A DNA stretch of 64,000 nucleotides from Acinetobacter lwoffii (GCF_019343495.1 NZ_CP072549.1:682001-746000), one strand, 5' to 3'. Positions 9,682 through 17,978 are shown, counted from the stretch's first letter. The notes: a model not told the origin generated them from the sequence alone. Numbers and translations are program-made.

Positions 9682-9790
9682 GATCTAGGGTTCCGATACA
9701 TGAAGATTCATGTAGGTCTGCGACCGAGAGTTCACGGCTTAAGTTTCAAGCTCAAGCTACACGGAGGGATAAAAGCCCGGGAGGTAAACC
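9682..9790 (+). promoter_or_regulatory. Guanidine-I (ykkC) riboswitch
   Basis: The conserved blocks of the ykkC class I aptamer appear in order: CTAGGGTTCCG at the 5' side, a hairpin with arms TACATGAA/TTCATGTA, GGTCTGCGACCGAGAG in the middle, then ACACGGAGGGATAAAAG and CCCGGGAGGTA at the 3' side. This class binds guanidinium and turns genes on. No U-rich terminator lies between the aptamer and the start codon 24 bases downstream, so control may act on translation; that is inference. The downstream genes degrade guanidine, as expected. Confidence 0.93.
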
Positions 9791-9813
9791 GTACAAGATT
9801 GGGATGGATGCAT

Positions 9814-10551
9814 ATGAGCACAACTACTTATCACGAAGATCAAGTCCTCTGGACTGAACGTTTACCGGGTGGACACCACTGGTCAGCACGCATCCAGCGT
9901 GGCGCAGTTTTACAACTTAAATCTTTAGGCGCAAATGCCAATGTTTCACTGTTTTGTGTGAATAGCGAAGATAAGCTTGAAGCCTATAACATGCCAGACA
10001 GCTTAAAAGGTCAACACAGCGCATTTTTAAGTACAGGGCACATTTTGGCGTCTGATTTAGGTCGTGCGATGATCTCGATTGTTAAAGATGACCATGGTTG
10101 GAATGATACCTTTTGTGCGCCAAGTACCGCACAGCAAATCGAACAACAGTTTGGCAAGCAAAGCTTCCAAGATGCGCGTAACGACATGTACCGCAACGGT
10201 AAAGACAGCTTGCTTTTAGAGATGACCAAATTTGGCTTATCGGCGACGGATCTTAGTAGTAGCTTAAACCTATTTTCAAAAGTTGCACCGGATGACAACG
10301 GCAACTTGTCTTATGTCGTATCTGATAATACCGATCAAGTGATTGAACTACGCTTTGAAATGGATTGTTTGGTGTTTTTATCCAGCGCACCACATGCACT
10401 CGACAATTCTAATGAATATGCACCAGCCGATATTCAGCTCTCACTCTTTAAAGCACTGCCTTTAGGCGACACCGATGTCTGCCGTGACTCATGCCCGCAA
10501 AATCAGCGTGCGTTTCAAAATAATAACCGCTACTACGCTTTAACTGCTTAA
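9814..10551 (+). CDS. cgdA: Carboxyguanidine deiminase subunit (UAAP1, DUF1989)
   Basis: 245 aa DUF1989 protein, formerly called urea-amidolyase-associated protein 1. With its partner it forms carboxyguanidine deiminase, converting carboxyguanidine to allophanate with release of ammonia in the guanidine pathway. Conserved features include WSARIQRG near the N-terminus and a Cys-containing C-terminal segment (DVCRDSCPQNQRAFQNNNRY). An open frame extends upstream to 9643 but overlaps the riboswitch, so I start at ATG 9814, with GGGATGG just upstream. Naming as A versus B follows gene order. It lies 11 bases before its partner. Confidence 0.85.
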   Translation: MSTTTYHEDQVLWTERLPGGHHWSARIQRGAVLQLKSLGANANVSLFCVNSEDKLEAYNMPDSLKGQHSAFLSTGHILASDLGRAMISIVKDDHGWNDTFCAPSTAQQIEQQFGKQSFQDARNDMYRNGKDSLLLEMTKFGLSATDLSSSLNLFSKVAPDDNGNLSYVVSDNTDQVIELRFEMDCLVFLSSAPHALDNSNEYAPADIQLSLFKALPLGDTDVCRDSCPQNQRAFQNNNRYYALTA

Positions 10552-10562
10552 GGGGAATGATC

Positions 10563-11213
10563 ATGACTGCACTCGTAAATCTAGAAAAATCAATCCTTAG
10601 TGAAGTATGTCCTGCTGGCGAAGCGTGGATGTGCGAAGTCAAAAAAGGCCAATATTTCCGCATTGTAGACCTTGAAGGCAACCAAGCGGTGGATACTTTG
10701 TTTATTTCCGCACAGAATCCTGAAGAGCGTTATAGCGCAACCGATACTTTGGCGATGAACCGTCAAATTTATCTAGAAAAAGGTACGACTTTATATACCA
10801 ACTTTGGCAATAAAATTGCGAGTATTCATGATGACAACTGCGGTCGCCACGATACTTTAGGCGGTGCATGTTCATGTGAAAGTAACACGGTTCGTTATGC
10901 GCATGATAAATATCCAATGCACAGTTGCCGTAACAATTTCATGATTGCATTGTCACAACATCCGATTGCGAAAAAGCATGGTCTGAATGTGCGCCATATC
11001 GGTCCAAATATTAATTTTTTTATGAATGTACCTGTAACTTCAGATGGTCACCTGAAATTTGATGATGGGATTTCTGCACCGGGCAAATATGTGGAAATTA
11101 AAGCTGAGATGGATTTGATTGTGTTGATCTCAAACTGCCCACAACTGAATAACCCATGTAATGCCTATAACCCAACAAAAATTCAACTAATTGTCCGTGA
11201 AGGCGAGGTATAA
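10563..11213 (+). CDS. cgdB: Carboxyguanidine deiminase subunit (UAAP2, DUF1989)
   Basis: 216 aa DUF1989 paralogue of the preceding protein. It carries a Cys/His-rich segment (HDDNCGRHDTLGGACSCES, residues ~86-104) and HSCRNNF, which likely bind metal in the deiminase complex. ATG 10563 is preceded by AGGGG at 7-base spacing; the ATG at 10557 is too close to that site. It sits between its partner and the carboxylase, with 4 bases to the next start, so all three genes form one operon under the guanidine riboswitch. Confidence 0.85.
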   Translation: MTALVNLEKSILSEVCPAGEAWMCEVKKGQYFRIVDLEGNQAVDTLFISAQNPEERYSATDTLAMNRQIYLEKGTTLYTNFGNKIASIHDDNCGRHDTLGGACSCESNTVRYAHDKYPMHSCRNNFMIALSQHPIAKKHGLNVRHIGPNINFFMNVPVTSDGHLKFDDGISAPGKYVEIKAEMDLIVLISNCPQLNNPCNAYNPTKIQLIVREGEV

Positions 11214-11217
11214 GACT

Positions 11218-14200
11218 ATGACTTTAAAATATGGGTTTAATAAAGTTCTCATCGCCAACCGTGGTGCAATTGCTTGTCGTGTCATCCGTACCCTTAAAAA
11301 ATTAGGCATCCAATCGGTTGCGGTGTATTCGGAAGCAGATCGTGATTCCTTGCATGTGACTTTAGCTGATGAAGCGGTCTTTATTGGTGATGCACCTGCA
11401 AGCCAAAGCTATCTGAATGTCGATAAAATCTTAGAAGTGGCCAAACATACCGGTGCGCAAGCGATTCATCCGGGCTATGGATTCCTGTCTGAAAATGCCG
11501 AATTCTGTAATCTCTGTGAAGCACAAGGCATTGTGTTCTTGGGCCCAAATGCCGAGCAAATGAAAGCATTTGGTCTGAAACACACTGCACGTGAATTGGC
11601 GATTCAAGCCAATGTACCGTTATTGCCAGGTAGCCAATTATTGGCTGATGAAGCTGAAGCCCTGCTTGAGGCTGAGCGTATTGGCTATCCTGTGATGCTG
11701 AAAAGTACCGCAGGTGGTGGTGGTATTGGCATGCGTTTGGTGTGGAATGCGGAGGAGCTGAAAGAAGCTTATGCAACCGTGTCTTATTTAGCGCAAGCCA
11801 ACTTTAAAGATGCAGGCCTTTACTTAGAAAAATTCGTACAAAATGCTCGTCATATCGAAGTGCAAATCTTTGGTGATGGCAACGGTTTAGTTCTAGCACT
11901 GGGCGAGCGTGATTGTTCGGTGCAACGTCGTAACCAAAAAGTCATTGAGGAAACGCCTGCACCACACTTAAACGATGAACAACGTGCCTACATCCAAAAT
12001 GTTGCGATTCAATTAATGCAATCGGTGAATTACCGTTCGGCAGGTACGGTTGAATTTGTGATGGATACTGACACGCAAGAATTCTATTTCTTGGAAGTGA
12101 ATACCCGTCTACAAGTAGAACATGGCGTGACTGAACAAGTCTTTGGTGTCGATCTTGTTGAATGGATGGTGACTTTAGGCAGTGGCGATTGGGTTGCACC
12201 AACATCAAAACTTGAGTCACAAGGACATTCAATTCAAGTGCGTCTTTATGCCGAAGATCCAATCAAAAACTTCCAACCAAGTGCAGGACTTTTGACGCAT
12301 GTTGAGTTCGATGCCAACGCGCGTAATGAAACTTGGGTAGAAACAGGTTCAAACGTCTCATCTTTTTATGATCCAATGATTGCCAAAATTATTGTGACTG
12401 CGGATGATCGTGATTCTGCAATTCAAGCCATGACAGTTACGCTCGCTAAAACCCAAGTGGCGGGCATTGAAACCAACCTTGAATATCTACAAAACATTAT
12501 CGACTGCAATGTCTTTAAAGCCGGTACGCAAACCACACGTTTTTTAAATACCTTTGAGTGGAAAACTCAAAAAATTGAAGTGCTACAAGCGGGCATTCAA
12601 ACCGCAGTGCAAGATGTGACAGGACGTTTAGGTTACTGGGATGTTGGTGTTCCGCCATCAGGTGCGATTGATCCGCTGTCTTTGAATGTCGCAAACCAAT
12701 TGTTGGGCAATGCACCGAATACCGCAGGGCTAGAATGTACACTCCAAGGACCAAGTTTAAAATTCCATTGCGATAGCCAAATTGTCTTGGCAGGTGGCGA
12801 TATGCCATCGACGTTGGATGGTGTTGCTGTCCCAATGTGGCAAACTGTGAATGTGCGTAAAGGTCAGACGCTGAAATGTGGCAAGATCGCCACAGGTTGC
12901 CGTACTTATATTGGCATTAAAGGCGGTCTGAATGTACCTGAATATTTAGGCTCACAAGCGACTTTTACCTTAGGTCAGTTTGGTGGTCATGCAGGGCGTA
13001 ATTTATTGATTGGCGATATGCTTCCAATCACGGCATTTACATCCGATGAAGTGAAAGCATTAAATGAAGATCAAATCCCAACATTCTCAAATACTTGGGA
13101 AATTGCGGTGATGTATGGTCCACATGGCGCGCCTGATTTCTTTACCAAAAACGATATTGATACTTTCTTTGCTAACGAATTTGAAATTCACTTTAACTCA
13201 AGCCGTACTGGTATCCGTTTGATTGGTCCAAAACCTGAATGGGCACGTCAGGACGGTGGTGAAGCGGGTCTGCATCCATCCAATATTCATGACAATGCCT
13301 ATGCTATTGGTGCGATTGATTTCACCGGTGATATGCCAATTATCTTGGGTCCAGATGGTCCAAGCCTAGGTGGTTTTGTCTGTCCTGCGGTGGTGATTAA
13401 CTCTGAACTATGGAAATTGGGTCAGCTTAAAGCAGGCGATAAAGTCAAGTTTGTACCTGTCAGCTACCATCAAGCGAAATTGCTGAATGAAAAATATCAT
13501 GTTCAATTAACTGCCCAAGATACACAAGCGGTTACTTTTGATAAATCGTTCTATCCTGAAATCAGCACCTTAAAATCTGCCATTTTAGACACCTTAAAAG
13601 GTCAAAATGGTACGCCTGATGTGGTGTATCGTCCTGCCGGCAATAACTATATGCTCGTTGAATATGGCGAGTTGGTTTTAGATTTAAACCTGCGTTTCCG
13701 TATTCATGCGCTGATGCAATGGGTCAAAGATCAAAATATTCAAGGCATTATTGACCTGACACCGGGCATTCGTTCACTACAAATTCATTTTGATTCGACC
13801 CAACTCGATCAGATTGATTTATTGCGGATGCTTCAAGTGGCAGAAGAGCAACTGCCTGATGTCACCGAGATGCAAGTGCCATCACGTACCGTGTATTTAC
13901 CGCTTGCGTGGGAAGATTCACAAACTCAACTTGCCACTGAGCGTTATATGCAAACGGTACGACCTGATGCGCCGTGGTGTCCGGACAATATCGAATTTAT
14001 CCGTCGTATTAATGGCTTAAAAGACAAACAAGCCGTGAAAGATGTGGTCTATAACGCCAGTTATTTGGTCATGGGCTTGGGTGATGTGTATTTGGGTGCA
14101 CCTGTAGCAACGCCACTTGATCCGCGTCAGCGTTTAGTCACCACCAAATATAACCCTGCACGGACATGGACACCTGAAAACGCTGTGGGGATCGGCGGTG

Positions 14201-14838
14201 CATATATGTGCGTGTATGGCATGGAAGGTCCAGGCGGTTATCAGTTTGTCGGTCGTACGTCGCAAATGTGGTCGCGCTACCGTAAGAACCCTGACTTTGA
14301 ACAAGGTATGCCGTGGTTACTGCGCTTCTTTGACCAGATTAAGTTTTATGAAGTTTCTGAAAATGAACTGATGCAGATGCGTGAGGACTTTAAAGCAGGT
14401 CGTTTAAAACTTCATATTGAAGAAGGTGTACTCAACCTAAAAGAATACAATGACTTCTTAACCGAAAACCAAGAGTCTATTTCTGCATTTAAAGCGGTGC
14501 AACAAGCCAACTTTGATGCTGAACGTCGTCGCTGGCATGAAGCGGGTCTTGCGGAATATGTCTCTGAAAGTCTGGATGCTGTGGATGATGGTGAAGGTGT
14601 TGAAGTACCTGAAGGTGGTTGTGCGGTGGAATCGCATATGCCGGGTTCAATTTGGAAAATTGAATGTGCCTCGGGTGATATTGTGGAAGAAGGTGCAACG
14701 CTTGCCGTGATTGAAGCGATGAAGATTGAGATTCCCATTATTGCGCCTGAGCGTATGCGTGTTGATGCAATTACCATTGAAAAAGGGCAAACGGTAAAAA
14801 CGGGGCAAGTGTTGTTTACGTTAGCACCAGTGGCTTAA
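11218..14838 (+). CDS. Guanidine (urea) carboxylase, biotin-dependent
   Basis: 1206 aa multidomain enzyme. Residues 1-~450 are biotin carboxylase with ATP-grasp (ANRGAIACRV at the N-terminus, glycine-rich STAGGGGIGM). Residues ~455-790 match KipA/AHS2 and ~800-1010 KipI/AHS1, together the carboxyltransferase. The C-terminal biotinyl domain has EAMKIE with Lys1169. Annotated families are urea carboxylases, but members linked to guanidine-I riboswitches and DUF1989 pairs carboxylate guanidine to carboxyguanidine with ATP and bicarbonate. I assign guanidine from that context. ATG 11218 follows GAGGT; a GTG at 11191 lies inside the preceding gene. Confidence 0.88.
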   Translation: MTLKYGFNKVLIANRGAIACRVIRTLKKLGIQSVAVYSEADRDSLHVTLADEAVFIGDAPASQSYLNVDKILEVAKHTGAQAIHPGYGFLSENAEFCNLCEAQGIVFLGPNAEQMKAFGLKHTARELAIQANVPLLPGSQLLADEAEALLEAERIGYPVMLKSTAGGGGIGMRLVWNAEELKEAYATVSYLAQANFKDAGLYLEKFVQNARHIEVQIFGDGNGLVLALGERDCSVQRRNQKVIEETPAPHLNDEQRAYIQNVAIQLMQSVNYRSAGTVEFVMDTDTQEFYFLEVNTRLQVEHGVTEQVFGVDLVEWMVTLGSGDWVAPTSKLESQGHSIQVRLYAEDPIKNFQPSAGLLTHVEFDANARNETWVETGSNVSSFYDPMIAKIIVTADDRDSAIQAMTVTLAKTQVAGIETNLEYLQNIIDCNVFKAGTQTTRFLNTFEWKTQKIEVLQAGIQTAVQDVTGRLGYWDVGVPPSGAIDPLSLNVANQLLGNAPNTAGLECTLQGPSLKFHCDSQIVLAGGDMPSTLDGVAVPMWQTVNVRKGQTLKCGKIATGCRTYIGIKGGLNVPEYLGSQATFTLGQFGGHAGRNLLIGDMLPITAFTSDEVKALNEDQIPTFSNTWEIAVMYGPHGAPDFFTKNDIDTFFANEFEIHFNSSRTGIRLIGPKPEWARQDGGEAGLHPSNIHDNAYAIGAIDFTGDMPIILGPDGPSLGGFVCPAVVINSELWKLGQLKAGDKVKFVPVSYHQAKLLNEKYHVQLTAQDTQAVTFDKSFYPEISTLKSAILDTLKGQNGTPDVVYRPAGNNYMLVEYGELVLDLNLRFRIHALMQWVKDQNIQGIIDLTPGIRSLQIHFDSTQLDQIDLLRMLQVAEEQLPDVTEMQVPSRTVYLPLAWEDSQTQLATERYMQTVRPDAPWCPDNIEFIRRINGLKDKQAVKDVVYNASYLVMGLGDVYLGAPVATPLDPRQRLVTTKYNPARTWTPENAVGIGGAYMCVYGMEGPGGYQFVGRTSQMWSRYRKNPDFEQGMPWLLRFFDQIKFYEVSENELMQMREDFKAGRLKLHIEEGVLNLKEYNDFLTENQESISAFKAVQQANFDAERRRWHEAGLAEYVSESLDAVDDGEGVEVPEGGCAVESHMPGSIWKIECASGDIVEEGATLAVIEAMKIEIPIIAPERMRVDAITIEKGQTVKTGQVLFTLAPVA

Positions 14839-14841
14839 AGA

Positions 14842-14914
14842 ATCCTCCCTAACCCTCCTTTTTCAAAGGAGGGAATTTCCCCTCTTTATTAAAGAGGGGT
14901 TAGGGGAGATTTAA
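14842..14914. repeat. Palindromic intergenic repeat (copy 1)
   Basis: A 73-base element with outer arms AATCCTCCCTAACCCT and GGGGTTAGGGGAGATT enclosing two hairpins (CCTCCTTT..AAAGGAGG and CCCCTCTTT..AAAGAGGGG). The same architecture recurs at 31756 and partly at 20919. REP/BIME-like; it probably also ends transcription of the carboxylase operon. Confidence 0.7.
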
Positions 14915-16797
14915 GAATTACATTTTTCGATATGCTTAAATATTCGTTCACATAACGCTTTGGCTTTTGGTGTAAGTTCCCAATCAGGTTTTTCATCGAA
15001 ATCTTTGATGATTTCTCGGCAGAAATCTAGTTTATATTTTATTGTACCTACACCTTTACCATCAGCAAATGCAGTTTTATCAGTTGATGTTCTGGTATTT
15101 CGTATTTGATCGTCTAATAGTTTTCCTATTCCATAATCTTTATGATCAAAGTAATCAGATGCAGTTATTGAATCTAGATTTTCTATAGTAAACCCTTGCT
15201 TAGTTTTAGCTTTCATATTGCTAAACTTCTTCTGTGCAACTCTAACTATAGAGTCTTTTGGAAGAGTATTCTCAGTTTCTTTACATTCTAAAATCAGATA
15301 ATTATCTTTCTTCAACTCACTTTTTAAAACTTGCACACGATCAGCTTTATTTTGAATATCACCATCTGCAATGAGTAACATTTCACTTGCGACAGCTTTA
15401 GCACTTAAACCTTTATCTTCCAACTGATCAGCATAGGTATCACTAAAGCACCAATGGACTAAATTGCTTCCTGCATATTCTACAAACGTGTAGTGATAAT
15501 TCGGCATAAAGCGACGATACTTTTTATAAAGTTCATTATTAGATTTTTCTAATTCGGCTAAATATTTTTCCATATATTTTGTGATATACAGACGATCTGT
15601 AATACCTTCAACCCAGATCGTACAGTTAGCTAAATAAACAGAAGAAGGACGTACACCTAGTGAGGCAAGTAGGTCACGATCACGGTCACAACGATAAATT
15701 TTAAAATCAAATTTACTTGGATTATCTATATTGGGTAGCTTTACAAATTTCTGAATTATCACTTGATCAGACTCATCCGCCATATCGAGTAAGTGATTTG
15801 AGTGCGTAGTAAAGAAGTAATAATGGGAAGTTTCGTTTAAGTAGAAATTCATTAACTGGCGAACCATACCTGCATGCATATGAAGTTCAGGTTCTTCTAT
15901 GAAGAAAGCATGTGTTTCATCTTTTTTGATAAATGCTTCATATGTCAAAACGATCGCTTGTTGTAAACCATCACCTAATTTATGAATGGCAAATTGATCA
16001 TCCTCACCAAGTTTAATATGTACAACATCATTGTCATGACCGTTATCATCTTTACCAATGTATGGAATTAGAGTAACGGTTTCATTATCAAAAAAGTACT
16101 GACTTAACTTTTCTTCATATTGTTTTATTAGCTCGCGCTGTTGTGGTTTACCTAATAGATGAATTTTTAATTCATGATATAGACGTTCACCAGTAACGAT
16201 ATTTTCTTTATTAAATTTATTAGGATCTTTGAAATAGTCTTTCTGGGCACGTTCAATATAAGGATATTTTTTGTCTAAATCGGTTACAGGGCGCATCCCA
16301 CGTAATATTGGAATATAAAATTTCTTATTATGAAAAATTTTATTTATATTTTCCTCAATTTCTTTAATAAATTTAGCCTTAGCTTGTGGAATATTGTTAT
16401 TTGAGTATAAATCTTGCAGTTGATTGAACTGTCCCAAATAGTTCAAACAATTTTCAAATATTTGGATAATTGATCCTACATTTTCAGGTACAAGAGATGA
16501 TTCACTATTAATAAAATGTTTGTAGTTAGGGTTGTTTTTTAATGGTATATTTTGGAGATTTATAATTAGTTGTTTCTTAAAACCTTTTAATTTTCTGAAT
16601 TGTAATGAATTATATAGATGTTGCCCAGAATACATTCTAAATAACTCACGTAAAAATCTACTTTTCCCAGCATTATTTTTACCAATAAAAAAATTAAGTC
16701 TTTTTATTTCCAAGACTTCATCATAATTAGTTTCTGTATCATTGTCGGAACTATAGCCTTCTAGATTTTCAGCCCAGTAATATAGTTTTTCTGTCAT
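14911..16797 (-). CDS. OLD-family ATP-dependent nuclease (AAA ATPase + TOPRIM)
   Basis: 628 aa. An ABC-type ATPase has Walker A GKNNAGKS at residues 39-46, Walker B FFIEEPELHMHA near 300 and the H-loop TTHSNHLLD near 333. A C-terminal TOPRIM nuclease domain has VEGITDRLY near 400 and ADGD near 478. OLD proteins include phage exclusion nucleases and GajA-like defence effectors; no GajB-type helicase or other partner lies beside it. It is strongly AT-rich and antisense to its neighbours inside the guanidine locus, suggesting acquisition. A hairpin covering its ribosome-binding site precedes the start. Confidence 0.85.
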   Translation of the reverse strand: MTEKLYYWAENLEGYSSDNDTETNYDEVLEIKRLNFFIGKNNAGKSRFLRELFRMYSGQHLYNSLQFRKLKGFKKQLIINLQNIPLKNNPNYKHFINSESSLVPENVGSIIQIFENCLNYLGQFNQLQDLYSNNNIPQAKAKFIKEIEENINKIFHNKKFYIPILRGMRPVTDLDKKYPYIERAQKDYFKDPNKFNKENIVTGERLYHELKIHLLGKPQQRELIKQYEEKLSQYFFDNETVTLIPYIGKDDNGHDNDVVHIKLGEDDQFAIHKLGDGLQQAIVLTYEAFIKKDETHAFFIEEPELHMHAGMVRQLMNFYLNETSHYYFFTTHSNHLLDMADESDQVIIQKFVKLPNIDNPSKFDFKIYRCDRDRDLLASLGVRPSSVYLANCTIWVEGITDRLYITKYMEKYLAELEKSNNELYKKYRRFMPNYHYTFVEYAGSNLVHWCFSDTYADQLEDKGLSAKAVASEMLLIADGDIQNKADRVQVLKSELKKDNYLILECKETENTLPKDSIVRVAQKKFSNMKAKTKQGFTIENLDSITASDYFDHKDYGIGKLLDDQIRNTRTSTDKTAFADGKGVGTIKYKLDFCREIIKDFDEKPDWELTPKAKALCERIFKHIEKCNS

Positions 16798-16821
16798 AAA
16801 AAGCCCCCAAATATGGGAGCT
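16798..16821 (-). promoter_or_regulatory. Hairpin masking the OLD-gene ribosome-binding site
   Basis: Read on the minus strand, AGCTCCCA-TATT-TGGGGGCT forms an 8-bp stem containing the GGGGG Shine-Dalgarno, followed by TTTTT and then the ATG. It looks like both an intrinsic terminator and a translation-blocking hairpin. Confidence 0.6.
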
Positions 16822-17090
16822 AATTTAGCAGTAATTCATTACTTTTCAAATGAGTTATGAAATAGTGATTGATTCAAGTTTAGTAATCTTAGTTTCAAAT
16901 ATAAAAAGCAGAGGCATACAGTTGCCTGAACATCTTTCAGCCACACTTTGATGCACCCTCGAACCCCAATGGTGCAAAATGGGCTATTTTTTAGGCATAC
17001 TTAAAAAATAAATCATTCTTGTTTTGCCTCTATTTGCGTATGTAATTAATTTTCCAAGCATTCTGCTTAAATCTATTCTATTTTATATTG

Positions 17091-17106
17091 TGGCACGCTT
17101 AATGCA
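17091..17106 (+). promoter_or_regulatory. Sigma-54 promoter upstream of candidate sRNA
   Basis: TGGCACG-CTTA-ATGCA with correct GG-GC spacing. Predicted start is near 17117. Confidence 0.8.
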
Positions 17107-17116
17107 TTTATTTATA

Positions 17117-17297
17117 TACAACATAAATAGAGGAGAGCAATACACTTGATCACTCATAATCACAAACATCGGTTAACCATTCATGTATAAAAAGAATAGC
17201 AAGGACATGAGCAATCAAAATGGAATAAACCGGTGAAATACAAAACTTACTTTTGCTTTAGAACAAGCCCCATTTCAATGTTATGGGGCTTTTTTTC
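17117..17297 (+). ncRNA. Candidate sigma-54-dependent small RNA or attenuated leader
   Basis: About 180 bases run from the predicted start of a sigma-54 promoter to a strong terminator, with no convincing reading frame; the longest ATG frame I find is 17 codons. Either a nitrogen-regulated sRNA or a leader whose terminator limits read-through into the regulator-atzF operon. No known RNA family recognised. Confidence 0.45.
17265..17297 (+). terminator. Terminator of candidate sRNA
   Basis: AAGCCCCAT and ATGGGGCTT form a 9-bp stem, followed by a run of T residues. Confidence 0.85.
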
Positions 17298-17342
17298 GCC
17301 CTTTTAAGCAAGTTTATTTACCTCATCCAAATAACTAAAAAT

Positions 17343-17358
17343 TGGCACGCTTTCTGCA
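17343..17358 (+). promoter_or_regulatory. Sigma-54 promoter of the regulator-atzF operon
   Basis: TGGCACG-CTTT-CTGCA with correct spacing; predicted start is near 17369. Confidence 0.85.
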
Positions 17359-17367
17359 TTTTCCTAA

Positions 17368-17395
17368 GTAATACGAAATTCTGGTTTTGTAATAT
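17368..17395 (+). promoter_or_regulatory. Paired GTAATAC/GTAATAT boxes at the regulator-atzF start site
   Basis: GTAATAC at 17368-17374 and GTAATAT at 17389-17395 are 21 bp apart, from -1 to +27 of the predicted transcript. Position suits repression, and autoregulation if the NikR-like protein binds here. Confidence 0.5.
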
Positions 17396-17410
17396 CCCTA
17401 GGAGATGCAC

Positions 17411-17542
17411 ATGAACAATCCGACATCAAATAAAAAAATGCATCCATGGCTTCACTTTCTGGTTGAGCTGCTCAGCGTACGTGCAGGCTTTCACATTAAA
17501 CAGTCTTCCCAATATCAACCCAAGGATCAACATCGTGCCTAA
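17411..17542 (+). CDS. Small protein (43 aa) overlapping the NikR-like regulator gene
   Basis: ATG follows CTAGGAG at 8-base spacing, the best ribosome-binding site in this leader. The 43-residue product is basic and has one short amphipathic segment (WLHFLVELL). Its stop overlaps the GTG start of the next gene by 8 bases, an arrangement typical of translational coupling. No family recognised. It may be a real small protein or simply a coupling leader. Confidence 0.45.
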   Translation: MNNPTSNKKMHPWLHFLVELLSVRAGFHIKQSSQYQPKDQHRA

Positions 17543-17978
17543 ACAAAAATTGGCACGGATCAGTATTACCGTGCCAGAAACAACGCTACATGCGATGGAT
17601 CAAAAAATTGTCGAGCAGCACTATGAAAGCCGCTCGCAGGCCATTGTCGATATGATTAACCGCCACCTGATTGATGATCTGGTGATTCGCGATGAAGTCA
17701 TGGTTGGCACGCTTACCTTGCTCTATGACGTCAGCTTGAAACCGCTGCGCAGTCAGCTGGTCGATCTGCAGCAGCAGTATCTGGCACAAGTGATCAATTC
17801 GCTTCATATCCAGCTGGATGATGAAAAAATTCTGCAAGTCATGCTGATGCAGGGCGTGAGCAGTGACCTGAAAGAAATTAGCGAACAATTTATTGCATTG
17901 AAAGGCGTGATTAAAGGGCATCTCGAACTGATGGATGCTGTCATGCCGCCTATTCCACAAAATACCGAACACACTTAA
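17535..17978 (+). CDS. NikR-like ribbon-helix-helix regulator with degenerate metal site
   Basis: 147 aa. Residues ~5-45 are a ribbon-helix-helix DNA-binding domain (ARISITVPETTL, then SRSQAIVDMI). Residues ~55-135 match the NikR regulatory ACT-like domain (VGTLTLLYD, SLHIQLDDE, KGVIKGHLEL). NikR binds nickel with His, His, His, Cys. Here only the first His of the LHVH motif is kept; the second is Gln and the Cys position is Ile. It therefore probably senses something other than nickel. GTG 17535 follows AAGGAT. It heads the allophanate hydrolase operon, so control of guanidine genes is likely but inferred. Confidence 0.72.
   Translation: MPKQKLARISITVPETTLHAMDQKIVEQHYESRSQAIVDMINRHLIDDLVIRDEVMVGTLTLLYDVSLKPLRSQLVDLQQQYLAQVINSLHIQLDDEKILQVMLMQGVSSDLKEISEQFIALKGVIKGHLELMDAVMPPIPQNTEHT

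Larger units (their letters stand above)
16822..17410. other. Long intergenic region with two sigma-54 promoters and a candidate sRNA
   Basis: Contains an inverted TGCACC/GGTGCA pair (16952-16976), a sigma-54 promoter at 17091, a terminator at 17265 and a second sigma-54 promoter at 17343. No protein gene of convincing size was seen between 16822 and 17410. Confidence 0.7.

Noticed and set aside
9643..9813. N-terminal extension of the first deiminase gene
   Set aside because: The frame is open, but it begins in the sigma-54 promoter and covers the guanidine riboswitch; ATG 9814 fits the family length.
14911..16797. Complete Gabija or PARIS defence system
   Set aside because: Only the OLD-type ATPase-nuclease is present; no GajB helicase or AriB-type partner lies beside it.
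17704..17722. TGGCACG box inside the NikR-like gene
   Set aside because: The nearest GC is two bases too far for a sigma-54 promoter.
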